In this document: positions 22,765 to 34,080 of the stretch, piece by piece
How the letters are laid out: each line of letters opens with the position of its first letter
Numbering within the stretch: the first letter of the stretch is position 1
Origin: Botrytis cinerea B05.10
Lineage: Eukaryota > Ascomycota > Leotiomycetes > Helotiales > Sclerotiniaceae
Direction of reading: 5' to 3'
Length of the DNA: 64,000 bases
Assembly (NCBI RefSeq): GCF_000143535.2
Contig: NC_037317.1
Location: 1,488,001-1,552,000 of the forward strand
The notes under the pieces: generated by a model
Database searches by the model: none
Seen by the model: only the letters and a program-made list of their open reading frames with translations
What the model was told of the DNA's origin: nothing
Translations under genes and position numbers: made by a program

Positions 22765-23044
22765 CCGCCCTTCACAGCCCGGAACAAGGTCCTCTTACTC
22801 TATACTGATACTGTGAGAGATGCTTTCCAAAGCTTTCCCCCGTATGATAGGTCACAGCTGAAATACTCTGAGTTCACCGGAAAATCAATTGATGCCCCAT
22901 TCCGCCCTTCACAGCCCGGAATAAGGTCCCCTTGCTCCATACTGAAACTGTGAGAGATGTTTTCCAAAGCTTTTCCCCGTATGATAGGTCACAGCTAAAA
23001 TACTCTGAGTTCACCGGAAAATCAATTGATGCCCCATTCCGCCC
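22765..23044. repeat. 137-bp tandem duplication
   Basis: Unit 1 is 22765-22901 and unit 2 is 22902-23038, each starting CCGCCCTT and ending CCCCATT. A few bases of a third unit (CCGCCCTT) follow. The units differ at about eight or nine positions, nearly all transitions. No gene is included. Confidence 0.92.
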
Positions 23045-23049
23045 TTTGA

Positions 23050-24060
23050 AAAATAGTGGCATCTCGGGGTGGCTGTGATAATTTAAAAGCAAAGAGAAGG
23101 CTATCTTCTTCCAAGAAAATATCTCACCAGGCATATACTACTCAGAAATATGATGGAGCAGATTGAAATCCTGCGATGGACCAGGCTCCGAGATGGGGAA
23201 TGTATTTGCTTAAAATCCCGCTCTTTTCGGCTTGGCAGTCATAAGGAGGAAAGTCTTCAGACAAGGTTAATTGGAACGATGCCATCATGATCGATAAGGT
23301 CATTTTTGCATCGCGAGACCATGGACACAAAGATAGAAAAAGGAAACGTGGCTGTATCAGGAAATAGGCAGAATCACTATGTCTACAGGGCGGGCTTGCA
23401 AATTGGATGTAAGCTTTTATTTATTGAAAGAAACTCAATATTGAAAGTAAATTTATCGTCTCCAGTCATCTGAATGTTCGCATTGAGTTCAGAATTAAAA
23501 TCCTTTTGTCATCGGACTGCCATCTTGACTATTGAAAATCCCGGGCAGAACCATACAACAAGACAAAGGATGAAAATACGATTTACACAACTAGAGATGG
23601 TTTTTATTTTTCTGTGTGAGAGCTTTCCACGATGACATTTCACATCCAAGAATTGATGTAAAAGGCATTTGCATGCAGAAAAAATCCATGAAGCAAAAAG
23701 TTCAAATTCTGTTTGAGTCTATGATATGAAATCTTCTCCAAGTAAAAGTCTATGATGTATGAAAAGCGCAAGCTTCAAAATCTAAAACTCCATCCCAATG
23801 CAAACGTTTCTTGAATTCGGTGACATATGAGAAAATGCAACCAATGACTTAAACACCACAAATTTTCCGCGTAGAAAAAACCCTTGTGAATCTGCCTCAT
23901 CTCTCCTTAATGCATTTTATCTAATGCCGATAATCCAATACAAAGTATGCTTCGCATGTTGTCTGCCATGAAATACGAAATGACCGAGGTACCACTTTGT
24001 CAACTAGGTGATATGTTAGAATGAAGATATGCGCAATAGATATATGTACCAACGTACTTA
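23050..24060. other. Intergenic region between small Cys-rich copies A and B
   Basis: About 1 kb without a recognisable gene; moderately AT-rich, short ORFs only. Confidence 0.45.
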
Positions 24061-24249
24061 TTAGCCGCGCTGGCGAGATCTGATTTTGACCCATTCCACA
24101 TGACAATCATTGCACCGTACGTGTGTACATGCCGGACAGCTTATAATTTGTGTTGTCATTCCAGAGGACGTGTAATTACCACTGTAATCACGGCACCAAC
24201 AGCAAGACCAAATACACACATTGGCTTTTGGAGCTGGTACAGCAGGCAT
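24061..24249 (-). CDS. Small Cys-rich zinc-ribbon-like protein, copy B (62 aa)
   Basis: The ATG at 24249 begins MPAVPAPKANVCIWSCCWC; after eighteen residues comes CPACTHVRCNDC and a basic end (EWVKIRSRQRG). The motif matches copy A in every Cys and His, and the flanking IW at the start and a W-[IV]-K segment after the last Cys also agree. Unlike copy A it has almost no N-terminal extension, so the metal-binding knuckle is essentially the whole protein. Its upstream region holds an alternating TCTTCG/CGAAGA palindrome set at 24518-24557. Confidence 0.65.
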   Translation of the reverse strand: MPAVPAPKANVCIWSCCWCRDYSGNYTSSGMTTQIISCPACTHVRCNDCHVEWVKIRSRQRG

Positions 24250-25130
24250 CTTGAAGAAAAAAGTTTGGTGGGTTCGAAGAGGAATGGAAGCGAGGATATA
24301 ACAATCTGAAAGCACAGATGACGAGGGGATTGCTTGATCTTCGACTGCGAGATATAGTAGCTCAATCAAAAGAGGTAAAGAATCAATCTGTAGCAAACTG
24401 CAATGCTCTGGACGATTTTAGACGTGGTGCTCGTACGAAAGATATAAATTTATGATATTGAATGAAAAATTAAAGGAAAGGCAAAAAAAGGAGAATAAAG
24501 CCTCCGTTTTAAGAGAGTCTTCGCCCGAAGAAGATTTCACCGAAGAACTCTTCGGTGTGCTAAACTGTTGAAGTCGTGCCCAAAACATTATGGCTTAGCA
24601 TTTTGACCCCAGCCTCTAAGTCACAGAAGACTACTACCCCTATGATATGCGGTGAGGTACAAAGAGATGAATCATTGTCTGAGAAATCACTCATACACCC
24701 ATGGATAATTGAGCGAACCCATCACGGAAGAAAGTTGCTTCGATAAGAATGAGTCTTGCTTGGGGTACCGCAGCGAGATCCAATCCGACCAGAGGATAAT
24801 TTCTAGCTCAACGATGCTCTCGGTGAGTCTTAAGCCCTTAGTGCAGTTACCTAGATTTGTCGGAGACTGTATTATGCTTCATTCCCTACCAACGGCCCAG
24901 TTGAATAAGGCAGAAATAAGAATTAGTTAGTAGCGGCTACTTTCGACAATGACTTCCATTTGACTTCCATAAAATTGAGCAATGTGACTCTGCAAAGGAA
25001 ATGATAGTATGGTTAATCAACAAGGCTGGATGTTAGCATCAAATCAGCCCGTGAGAGCCCTATTTAGGCATGAGGCTCAAAAAGTGGGTCGGTTGGGGCA
25101 GCGCAAGAATTCGCTCAATGCCTAGAGACT
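24250..25130. other. Intergenic region upstream of copy B
   Basis: No gene is seen. It contains the palindrome cluster at 24518-24557. Confidence 0.4.
24518..24557. promoter_or_regulatory. Alternating TCTTCG/CGAAGA palindromes
   Basis: TCTTCG-CC-CGAAGA (24518-24531) is followed by CACCGAAGA-AC-TCTTCGGTG (24538-24557), two perfect inverted repeats sharing the same 6-mer. They lie about 270 bp upstream of the copy B start. This could be a paired binding site for a dimeric factor or an RNA hairpin; no function is known. Confidence 0.35.
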
Positions 25131-25135
25131 TTCCC

Positions 25136-26740
25136 CTAGGCAGTATAATTGCGAGTTCGGCGGATTATACTGTATGGTTTGAGATATTGAAGAATCGAAT
25201 CTGAGCCCGTTCCAAAGGCCCGGGAACTAGACAGTGGGAAATCGAATTCCTGTGACTGGGTAGTTGAGAGGAACCACAAGGGATCAAGAAGAGCCGTCAA
25301 AGTAGACAGTCGGGGCGGTGGTGGTTCGGGTTTGGCAGCCGAAACATCGGTGAAGTAAAGCTCCAGCAATTGTTGGCCGAGATACTAGCTTTCCTATGAT
25401 ATTGAATCAACGATCCATGCTACGTGGGTTGTGTTTAAAGTAGCTGTTTACACAGAGCTTCTATAAATGATTTGAATCCAGAAGTAAAGGTTCTGAAGTT
25501 GCTGAGGTCGTTCCATTTCGATATGAATAAATCGAGAGTGTAGAATTGGTTGTAACTTTATCATGGCCCATGAGATATCTTTTAGTGTGGAGGACGAACG
25601 AGGTCTTAAGTCAAGTGAAGCTGAGTTCGACGAACCCTCCAAGTGCACAAGGCCCCACGACAAGACTCAAGTCATTGTACGAATAGACAGTATAGTTTCG
25701 TCTCGTTCGGTCACGCTCCAGTAGAGTTCCAACCTCCTGAATTGTAACATGATTCAAAAATTGCCTTGATCGATAATGCTTTCAGAGCTTGATAAGTTCT
25801 TGGTGACTACTATGCCAAAAACGCTCAGTAGGATTGCATCGAAATGTGTTCTGGGGGATGAGGTCTGATCTGGGGCATAGTATAGCCAACCAGAGCATCA
25901 GTAGAACAACCGAGTCCAGATCTGTTGGGCTAAAGAACGTTCTATTTGCTATCAGACCATTGAAAGGAAGTAGATTTGGTATCGTTGAGTGGCCTATGGA
26001 CAGTTAGTAAGGCCGTATAATTCTTTTGATAGAGTAGAATAGTTAGGCACAAATGATAATGGTTGTTTGTATTTGATAGCGCAGGCCATCCCTTCAGAAT
26101 ACCACAGGTTCCAGTGAAATTTGGAAGTTTCAGAATCTTCTCATTCTAGAAATGAAGCTCCAGTAGGTTCACGCATTTATGAAATAAAAAACGAGGGAGT
26201 CTCACTGTCTAATATAGACAATCAGATTCGGTTATGAAATGAATTTACGTACTCCAGCTACACACAAATTGGTGATGGAGGTTTAAAAGAGCCGCATTTG
26301 ACTCATAACATCCTCTGATCAAGTTGCCTACCATATTTCCATTCGAGGCATCTTCATACTTCAAGAGCTTTGGACCTTCTTGTTATGATTGTATGATTAT
26401 ATGGCTAAAGGGGAGAGCAGGTTCGCTAATGGTGCGCATGTTGTCGTTCCCTTCTAGTATGGATCACCCATGTTAGTGTGACCCTCATCATTTGAAAGAG
26501 TCAAGGTGTTGGGTTTAAAAGGGTGTGAAGGGAAGTCGCCTGAGAAAGACCAAGACCAGCTTTCTTACATCGCGAGAGATGCTTAAACAATAAGTAATGA
26601 AGCTGGGTCGAAGTCCAGAGTATGCCCAGATGCGATACCAAAATGCATGAAAGGGTAGATATCCAACACCTGTATAACTTTCCGTCGCCCAAGGCGTCCG
26701 ATTCAATTAAAGGTAAGATATTTGCCGCCAACGTGTAGGG
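25136..26740 (-). pseudogene. Possible decayed protein gene of unknown family
   Basis: No long ORF exists, but the minus strand has separate coding-like islands in one direction: NMVGNLIRGCYESNAALLNL (about 26330-26270), LPNFTGTCGILKGWPAL (about 26130) and RRLELYWSVTERDETILS (about 25735-25680). Between them are stops and frame changes. Their composition and order look like remnants of one protein of at least 400 aa, perhaps a leucine-rich F-box-like protein. The family is a guess. It would fit the pseudogene-rich character of this half of the window. Confidence 0.3.
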
Positions 26741-27563
26741 ATAGCTGTTTGTTTTCAGCTTAGCTCTAGCCGTTGTAGTCAGGCGACGATTGTTCTACCA
26801 AGGGTAGAGTAGGTTGAATGCACATGGCTTCGCTCGCCGAGAAGAAAGATTTGGAGGTGTTCTTAGGTCTCTCGAGTAACTTTGTGGATGGGAAGAACTG
26901 AAGGGACATGTAGGATTTAGAGATTCTGTGCAATGAAGACCCCGCTCACTCTTTGATCAACATGTATGTTGTCAACCAACGTAGGATCCACATGCATCTA
27001 TCGATAGCTTAATATATCGCAACGACAAAGTCCCTTCTGGAGGGCTGGAGGATTGAATGGGAGATTCGAACTGAATTGATAGATTCTGTGTATATTTTGT
27101 CGAGAGCAGAAAATATATGTCTACAAACGCGAGGGATATTGACGGGCGTGAATGAAATTATTCACGTGTCGTCGGGTTCAAATTAAGCTTACCGGTAGTG
27201 GATATTACAAGTAATTAATAATAAGTGTGCTGCGGTGCTGTGGATCAATCGTTCATTCTAATCTTAGACCACAAACGCCAATCTCTCGAATCTCAATGTT
27301 TGAAAACAGAAACCTCATTTCGCAGAATCATTTTGTAAATCGGCATTCGTAAACACCTTACACTTATACAGGTTTCCAATCCATCGCCACTTTCCAATAT
27401 CCCATACCTTATCGCGAGAGAGATGTTTGTATACGCTTATTCAACATCACTAGTCACAATACCTTCAGCAGTATACATACTCAAGTATCTGTTGTAATGA
27501 ATCGCCATTGCAGGTCCGGACATTACTCTTACTATTGGCACTCGTGCCAGCGACCATTTTGTC
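26741..27563. other. Upstream region of the palmitoyltransferase gene
   Basis: No gene is seen. The last 250 bp are probably its promoter and leader. Confidence 0.4.
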
Positions 27564-29464
27564 ATGTCGCACAATGATATTGAACGCAATAAGCGCGTTG
27601 CGAACATATGGACTGCGCGTTTTATGCCCTTCGCACTTACGGGCGTGGTTGGCTATGTAACGTATGTCATGGTGGCCATTCTTTGTGGTAAGGGGAAGAA
27701 TGACATGAGCAACTCAATACGACTTGCTAACATCTTGCTTTCCAGTAAATTTTCTCTTGGTGAAACAGAAAAGTAAGAGCGCCGCAGTGCCCATTCTGAT
27801 AATATATTTTCTGTTGTTCGTCCTCATGGCCTCGTCCTTTTTCCGAGTTGTGTATCTGACGACATTCGATCCTCCCTATGCACCACTTGGAGCCGGAGCT
27901 GCTGGGATTCAACGTAATAAGAAACGAGCGAATGATGATATTGGTGGAGGGGAATATACTCCAGGGGATTTTGATGGATCCAAGAATGATCCGGACTCTC
28001 CTGGACTCGAATTATTCTACACAAAAGACATCTTTTGTGTGGAGAACGATGGGAAGCCTAAATGGTGTTCTGAGTGTTGCATTTGGAAATTGGATCGCCA
28101 GCACCACTGCAGTGTTGTAGGAAGATGTATATACAAAATGGATCATTTTTGCCCTTGGTACGTCCACTGTGGTTGCTTTCCTTCTTTGTGGCTAACAAAG
28201 TGTAGGGTAGGAGGGCCTATCGGCGAGAACAACTTCAAGTTTTTTATTCAATTTGTTGGATACACCTCTTTATTCTGTATAAATGTGCTTGTAGTGATGG
28301 CGGTATACGTTCATCGACAGCGTAGCACTCAAGTATGTTTGGCCCATGGACTTTCATTTTCTCAATCTTTCAAATGCAATTAAAATTTTGCACTTCATCA
28401 AACCAGGGGGCTTGAAACCAGAACATTGTTGACATATACTAATTTTGTCAACCAGGGCGTGTCTGTTAATCACCATTTCATTGCCGTTCTTGCACTGTAA
28501 GCTAGTGATCCTCGTGATACGCTTCATTACTGACCAACAATTCAGCGCTGCATTTTTTGGCCTGTTCACTGGGACGATGTTCCTGACATCCGTGAGGCTC
28601 GCAATCAATAATTTGACACAAGTCGAAGACATTACTAGGCTTGGAAAGATCCATCGACTAGCAATACTAAAGCCCTCTCCACAGAGGCTAGCGGAAATAA
28701 ATGTAACAGCCGCTTCGACGCAAACTTATTCCGAAATAACATATCCGCTAGATATTCCGGCCCCTTTAGACGGCATTCCGGTAAACCGCCCGTATGTGAA
28801 AACTATCAGGCACGATCGCTTGTCCGAGCCAATCTCAGTCAATGATGCAAGGCGAATGGCTGGTCTCACAAATTTACCTACCAATGCAACAATCGAGCCA
28901 GCTAACGGGAACGTTCAATCTAGAGATGAGCTTCCGGAATCAACAACAGCAGGCATCCCTGATAATTCATCAAACACATTTCCGTCATCTCAAAATATTG
29001 AAGCACCAGCAATTCGAGGGCTCCAGAAACCGACAGAAAACATTTGGCGGTTTAGTAGAGACCAAAGGGCTGTGCGTACCTTTGCAATACTCGAAACACT
29101 AACCCCCGGCGATAATCCTTGGGATCTCGGATCCGCCCTATTAAACTGGGAGACTGTCATGGGAGAACATTTTCTTGACTGGTTTCTCCCCATGAAGAGA
29201 AGCCCTTGCTGCAACCACGAGAACACAGAAAGTCATTTCTCGATTGGCCCATCTGTAGATCGTATTCGAGCCTCGGTTTGCTTTATTCCACCTAATGAGG
29301 TACGCCCTGAAGGACATCGTCAACGGGCCAGGCCAAATCGTCATAGGAAAGACAAACCGAGTCAATCAGGGCGACATTTTAGCCCAAATGATGAAGAGAT
29401 GGGCCGAAAAACAGATGAAACAGAACTGCGAGATCTCCGTGCTCGTAATTCACGCCATAGATGA
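27564..29464 (+). CDS. pfa5: Pfa5-type protein S-palmitoyltransferase, 540 aa, 5 exons
   Basis: Exons are 27564-27687, 27746-28157, 28206-28332, 28456-28496 and 28546-29464. Membrane segments occur near the N-terminus (MPFALTGVVGYVTYVMVAIL), after intron 1 (VPILIIYFLLFVLMASSFF), and on both sides of exon 4. The Cys-rich domain reads WCSECCIWKLDRQHHCSVVGRC then KMDHFCPWVGG, with a DHFC core in place of DHHC; fungal Pfa5 proteins are known to vary at this site (yeast Pfa5 has DHYC). GENNFKFF follows. The long C-terminal tail carries NPWDLG, NWETVMG and SPCCNHEN, typical of filamentous-fungal Pfa5, and ends in a basic stretch. The enzyme attaches palmitate to Cys of membrane proteins. All junctions keep frame. 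Confidence 0.92.
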
Positions 29465-30339
29465 TATGGGTTCACTCCTTTTTTAATAAATTTACAAATT
29501 AATGGAAATCGTCCTGGCTTGAAGCGAACTGTACTACAAAATCAGCACTCGCAATATATGAAATTGGCGTTAGGTATATCACGATGCCAGTATATAGGAG
29601 CACTAAATGTAATAATTAATCTAATTCGAGTTTAGAAAGGCATTGGAATAGACAGTGATACCTTTAAGCTCTCCGAGCACTCACCCTTAGGAGTCTTCTC
29701 AGTTCATTGTGTTCGAAATCCAGAACCTCACGCATCATGATCCCGATCATCAACCTCTTAGCTGGTTCTGCTAACCTTCGGAACACTAGGAACAATAGTC
29801 GCGTAGGTGACGAGACAAGAGACGCGCTAAAAGTATAGGCCATTTGATCCCTCATCTTGAGATAGCCTATACGGGATATAGAGCATTGTAATGTGAGTTC
29901 AGTTATCACGGTTCGTTTTTTAAGAGGAGTTTCCGTGCTGTTATACCAGTCAACAGATTGATACTCAAACACGATAATACTCCTGATATCACTAACCGAA
30001 GGTCTTGGGTATATGGTACGGCATAAGAAAGAAAATAAAACATAACTCCTCTAACCATAATTCACGGAGCCAACCAACCTCGCGAACTCCATAACCAACC
30101 TCAACAACTTTTTAGTACCAAACAAAGACAGAAACGAGCATCCTATCATTCAAAATCAAATCTAACAACCCATGCACCCCGTTCAACCAAAAAAAGATCT
30201 CAAATATTCCATTTTATCACTCTTGAAAACCGCTCGGTAGCTAACCACCCCCTCTCTTTCCAACTCTGTGCCATAGTACCCTCATCAATCGATCATGTCC
30301 CATGCGAATTTTCAGCTATTATTCGATAACAGTCGGCGT
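29465..30339. other. Intergenic region
   Basis: It holds the Pfa5 3' UTR and a family-free ORF (29664-29972, minus). No supported gene. Confidence 0.4.
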
Positions 30340-30504
30340 CTAATACCAAGCCTGTTGTGGAGGAACGGAACAATAGGTGCAGCAGGGATGCGAGCAATCG
30401 GGACAGTACCAACCCCATGTGTTGGAATCGATTTCTCGCGAGCATGCGCAGCATGACCACCATCCCTCCAGGCTCGGGTTATTTGTTGCAGTATATGTAG
30501 GCAT
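30340..30504 (-). CDS. Small Cys-rich zinc-ribbon-like protein, copy C (54 aa)
   Basis: The ATG at 30504 opens MPTYTATNNPSLEGWWSCCAC; twelve residues later comes CPDCSHPCCTYC, then SVPPQQAWY and stop. The W-x-C-C-x-C knuckle and the C-x2-C-x-H-x2-C-x2-C knuckle match copies A and B. The basic C-terminus of those copies is replaced by a Pro/Gln tail. It is shorter than most gene-finder cut-offs. It lies 6 kb from copy B, so the three are dispersed paralogues rather than a tight tandem array. Confidence 0.6.
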   Translation of the reverse strand: MPTYTATNNPSLEGWWSCCACSREIDSNTWGWYCPDCSHPCCTYCSVPPQQAWY

Positions 30505-32728
30505 TGTGGATCTGAACTATCAGCGAGTATTCCAACGATCAAAGCGGCTTGAAGACTCGAATACCTTGAGCTTTCTTTGATTACTGTTTTATTGGGAAGT
30601 TTCAATTTTCTTGGTGAAAGAACGAGGAGTGTGTTTCGGTGGAAGAAGTCGGTGAAATGTGAGAACGCTGAGTTTTGTTTCTGTCTTTGAATATTGAGGT
30701 AATCGTGATGCGGGTTAGAATTGTCTTGAGGAAGCAGTACGTTTAAGTACTTCGAGAAATTGACGTTCCGCAGACTAAATCAAAGTTGTTCACCTTTCCG
30801 ACGCCCCTATGACTGATGTCCCAATATCGCATCTAAACGATGGGCGCGGCGCCCCTCAATATCTTCGTCGTTCATGGCGACTCGAATTAGAGTTTCTCTC
30901 GGATGATTATTAGGAAGTGGCGTAGATGGCATCGACGGAGAAGTTGTTTCTGTCATAAGTTGCAATGACACATTTAGAGTCTGCAAATCTGTCGTCGATG
31001 AAGGTCTTTTTGTGTAACGTCACTCTTTCTGGAATCCTTCAGGAACCGCTCCATTGGAACAAGGCACATCTCGCGAGGTCGTATTTCACCGAAGATCTGC
31101 TTAAATGCCCTTGGACGTAAAGGAGAACATTTTGGAAGGTGCGTGGAAGCTCCTCAATCGATCCGCCGGTGAATAATGGGCATCCGAGATGGTTGAAAAA
31201 AGTTAAAAAGACTCTAGTGTAGGGCACTTGAGAATTTGACGAGGTTAATGGCCAAGTGAGTGCCAAAGTCTTGCCCTTGCGGGCATACATCCGAAATGGC
31301 CTGCCCTTGAATCCACGGAATCCTGGAACCCCTAGGCACGCTTCAATGATCGGTCACAATACGAGCTTTAGCAAGGTAGCTGTTCAACTGGCCTCCCTGG
31401 TGTAGTCAATTGGATTTCAATTCCTAGAACCATAGTCAACAAGAATAGCTCAAGGGAAGTAAAAATCACTACTGCAAATCTTAGGAGAGGTGACATGTCT
31501 CTATTTCTTGACGTGTGTATCTTCCCAACTCCTACAAGAAAGCAATGAATCCTTCGACCTGTCTTTGTGACCGAAAATTCTGGTAAGGCTAGTAAAGAAC
31601 CGGGAGTTGTATGTAGTGATGCATACGCTTATCCTTAGCCCCAGCGCTTTTATTTGCGGTGCTGAGGCTTGTGATGAATTACTTATTCCGAATTTGAACG
31701 GTTGGGGCTATATCTCACCGCACGAGGAGGAAAGCGAGAAAAAACGAGAGTAGTAACTGGGTGATATTTGCTAGCAAAGAGTCCAAACTCACTTCACACT
31801 TTAACCAAACCTTGGAATATTGCGTTTGGGGGAAAGATCTAATAATATTCACAGCCTCGTGTCATTCGCGTACATCAGAGTTGAATCCCAACTGAGCAAT
31901 AAGGATTTTACATCTGATCTGTTGGTCTGTTGTGTGACATCATGCCACTCCGTGGATTTCGACAGAAGATCCATATTCTGACTGCAGAATCAATCCGTAC
32001 GAAGTAACATTGCTTTCCTTTTGCCGCACCATCCTCAAGGAGCCGCTCTTTGAGCCGCAAATACTTTGATAGATGAGTACCATGAGATATACAACTGATG
32101 CTGGATAAGACTAAAATGAGCATGACAACTGCAGCTAGCAATTAGGGTCACTTGCTCTCGGGTAATCTTAGTACATGTCACACCAGTCAGATCAACATTT
32201 GACCCAAGACTGAAGGTAAAGCCGGCGGCCAGGAAAGCAAACCGATCAGACACCGGTGCTAGAATAATAGGGTAGGCATCCACACCAAGAATTATAATAT
32301 TCATCATGCATTCTTGAGGTTCTGAGTGAAAGATCGTAACAGCGTCTCTCAAATTGGCTGATTTTTCAGCTCAGTATCTTCGCCCAATTCTTTCATTTTC
32401 ACATCTCAATACAAAAAGAGCCTCATGTGCGAGGGGTGAAGTTCTTTTAACCGATCAGCATCCCAAAAAGCTCGCATGCGTGAGGAGACTGCACGAACGG
32501 CCATCGTTACAAGCAGTCTAGTCCTGAAAAAGATGCAACATCCCCAAGAACACCTATCACAGATCTGAAATCTGATTTATGTCCTCTTAAATTGGAAATG
32601 CTGAGATCAGATTTCATCTGCCGGCTAATTACGTTTTCTTCTCATCCCTAGCTCTTTTTCCATAATATTGTTCCCTTCAGAGAACCATGTCAACATTGCA
32701 ATTCTTTTAAATGATATCTTGATTGGTC
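30505..32728. other. 2.2-kb region without a supported gene
   Basis: Several short ORFs occur (31039-31290 and 32035-32352, both minus) without family features. Decayed genes could be hidden here but I cannot support one. Confidence 0.4.
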
Positions 32729-33449
32729 TTACATCTTGTTTCCATTTGGTTTCCCTTCTAATCTATCAAGAGCATCCTCAATAAGTCCGATATGTCCTCT
32801 CAAGGTACCTTCCAACTCATCCTGCAAAAGATGTGTTAACACAGTGAGGTTTACTCAGCTCGAAGCGCAAAAATCTGGGACAACGAGCATGGCTCGGTGG
32901 AAGAGGAAGCATAAAGATCCCAAATTGACCAGTATCTTCACGGGTCCATCCAACGTCTGATGATCTGTTGGAGGCTAATCATTTCCTAATTGTAAAACCC
33001 GTTTGAAAACAGCTTTCAAGTCGAGATTAACAGCATGGCCGTTGATGTAAGAGGCCGGATTCAGCTGCAAATATAGACTGTCAAGGAAGGTACAACCGCA
33101 TGGTTACATTGAAAATCATGAACCTTGTTTGTATATGAATGCTAGACTGATAGTTGACCTGATAAACGGAGATTGTGCCAACTATAGACAATCCCCTGTA
33201 CCGGGTGATGGGTATCCTCCAGTGTGATACTGTGATGCTGCGACAGTAGCCTTGAGCAACCAACATTCCCTAGATGCCATGCCATTATCAACCCAAAAGA
33301 TATAAAAGTTTCCCACGCACCATTCTTGCTTCATGATCCTCCGAGAGCTCCACCATATGCGATCTTAAGTTGTAGGTGCTTCCCACAACACCTACCAAAG
33401 TAGTGAGATTTAGAGCAAAAAGAGCTGCGGGATTTCGTAGAAAAGACAT
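32729..33449 (-). CDS. Tentative small coiled-coil protein with N-terminal hydrophobic segment (about 73 aa)
   Basis: Exon 1 (33449-33321) encodes MSFLRNPAALFALNLTTLVG and on to SHMVELSEDHEARM, ending at a GTGCGT donor. The last exon (32821-32729) follows a TTTTGCAG acceptor and encodes DELEGTLRGHIGLIEDALDR, ending in TAA. Joined in phase, the Glu/Leu-rich helix continues across the junction as one coiled coil, which supports the model. The intron would be 499 nt, long for this genome. A 66-nt in-phase middle exon (33064-32999) is possible but has a weak donor. A short membrane or mitochondrial anchor plus coil suggests a small organelle protein; the function is unknown. Confidence 0.45.
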
Positions 33450-34080
33450 GGCTAATTCGAATTATTGAATGCAGTTGAAAATTAGATGAATTAGATCAAA
33501 GTAAATAGGTTAAAATAAATAGGGAGATATAGTTACGAAATGTACCATAACGAATATATATCATATGTGTGAGCTCGTGAGGCACAATATCATGAGCTAG
33601 GTGGCTAGGTACTCTACTCCACTACAGAGTCATGACATCAGCACGGAGTAGTTCGAAAACGCGGCACATCGCGCAATCACGTCTCCCATTACAAAGAAAA
33701 TGGAAAATACACGTTAACGCGTCCACCAGGTCTATACCATTCATCAACCTCTTCAATCAACGGTTGAACTGGATGCTGGATTGCTCCAACAACAAGTACT
33801 TTTATCCAAAGGTAAGACTGGAAGCTATTTCACTATCTATCCTGGTGGCAGACGTGTGAGATTACCAACAAATACCCTTCATTCCACTCTAATGTTCAAC
33901 TCTCGATTCGACCATTTCAAAATGAGAGGAACACTACGCAATTGCTTTACGACATCAAGTCTAATTTCTCAGGCTCAGAATATCTTTCCAGTGCTTCAAT
34001 GGTCGCATATACAAATTATGGCCACGGAATAGCGAATCTACTACGTCAAAATCATATCTCTCGAGCGAAACCCCAGAGTC
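33450..34080. other. Intergenic region before the polymerase eta gene
   Basis: Probably a two-way promoter region between the tentative coiled-coil gene and the polymerase gene. No gene is seen. Confidence 0.4.
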
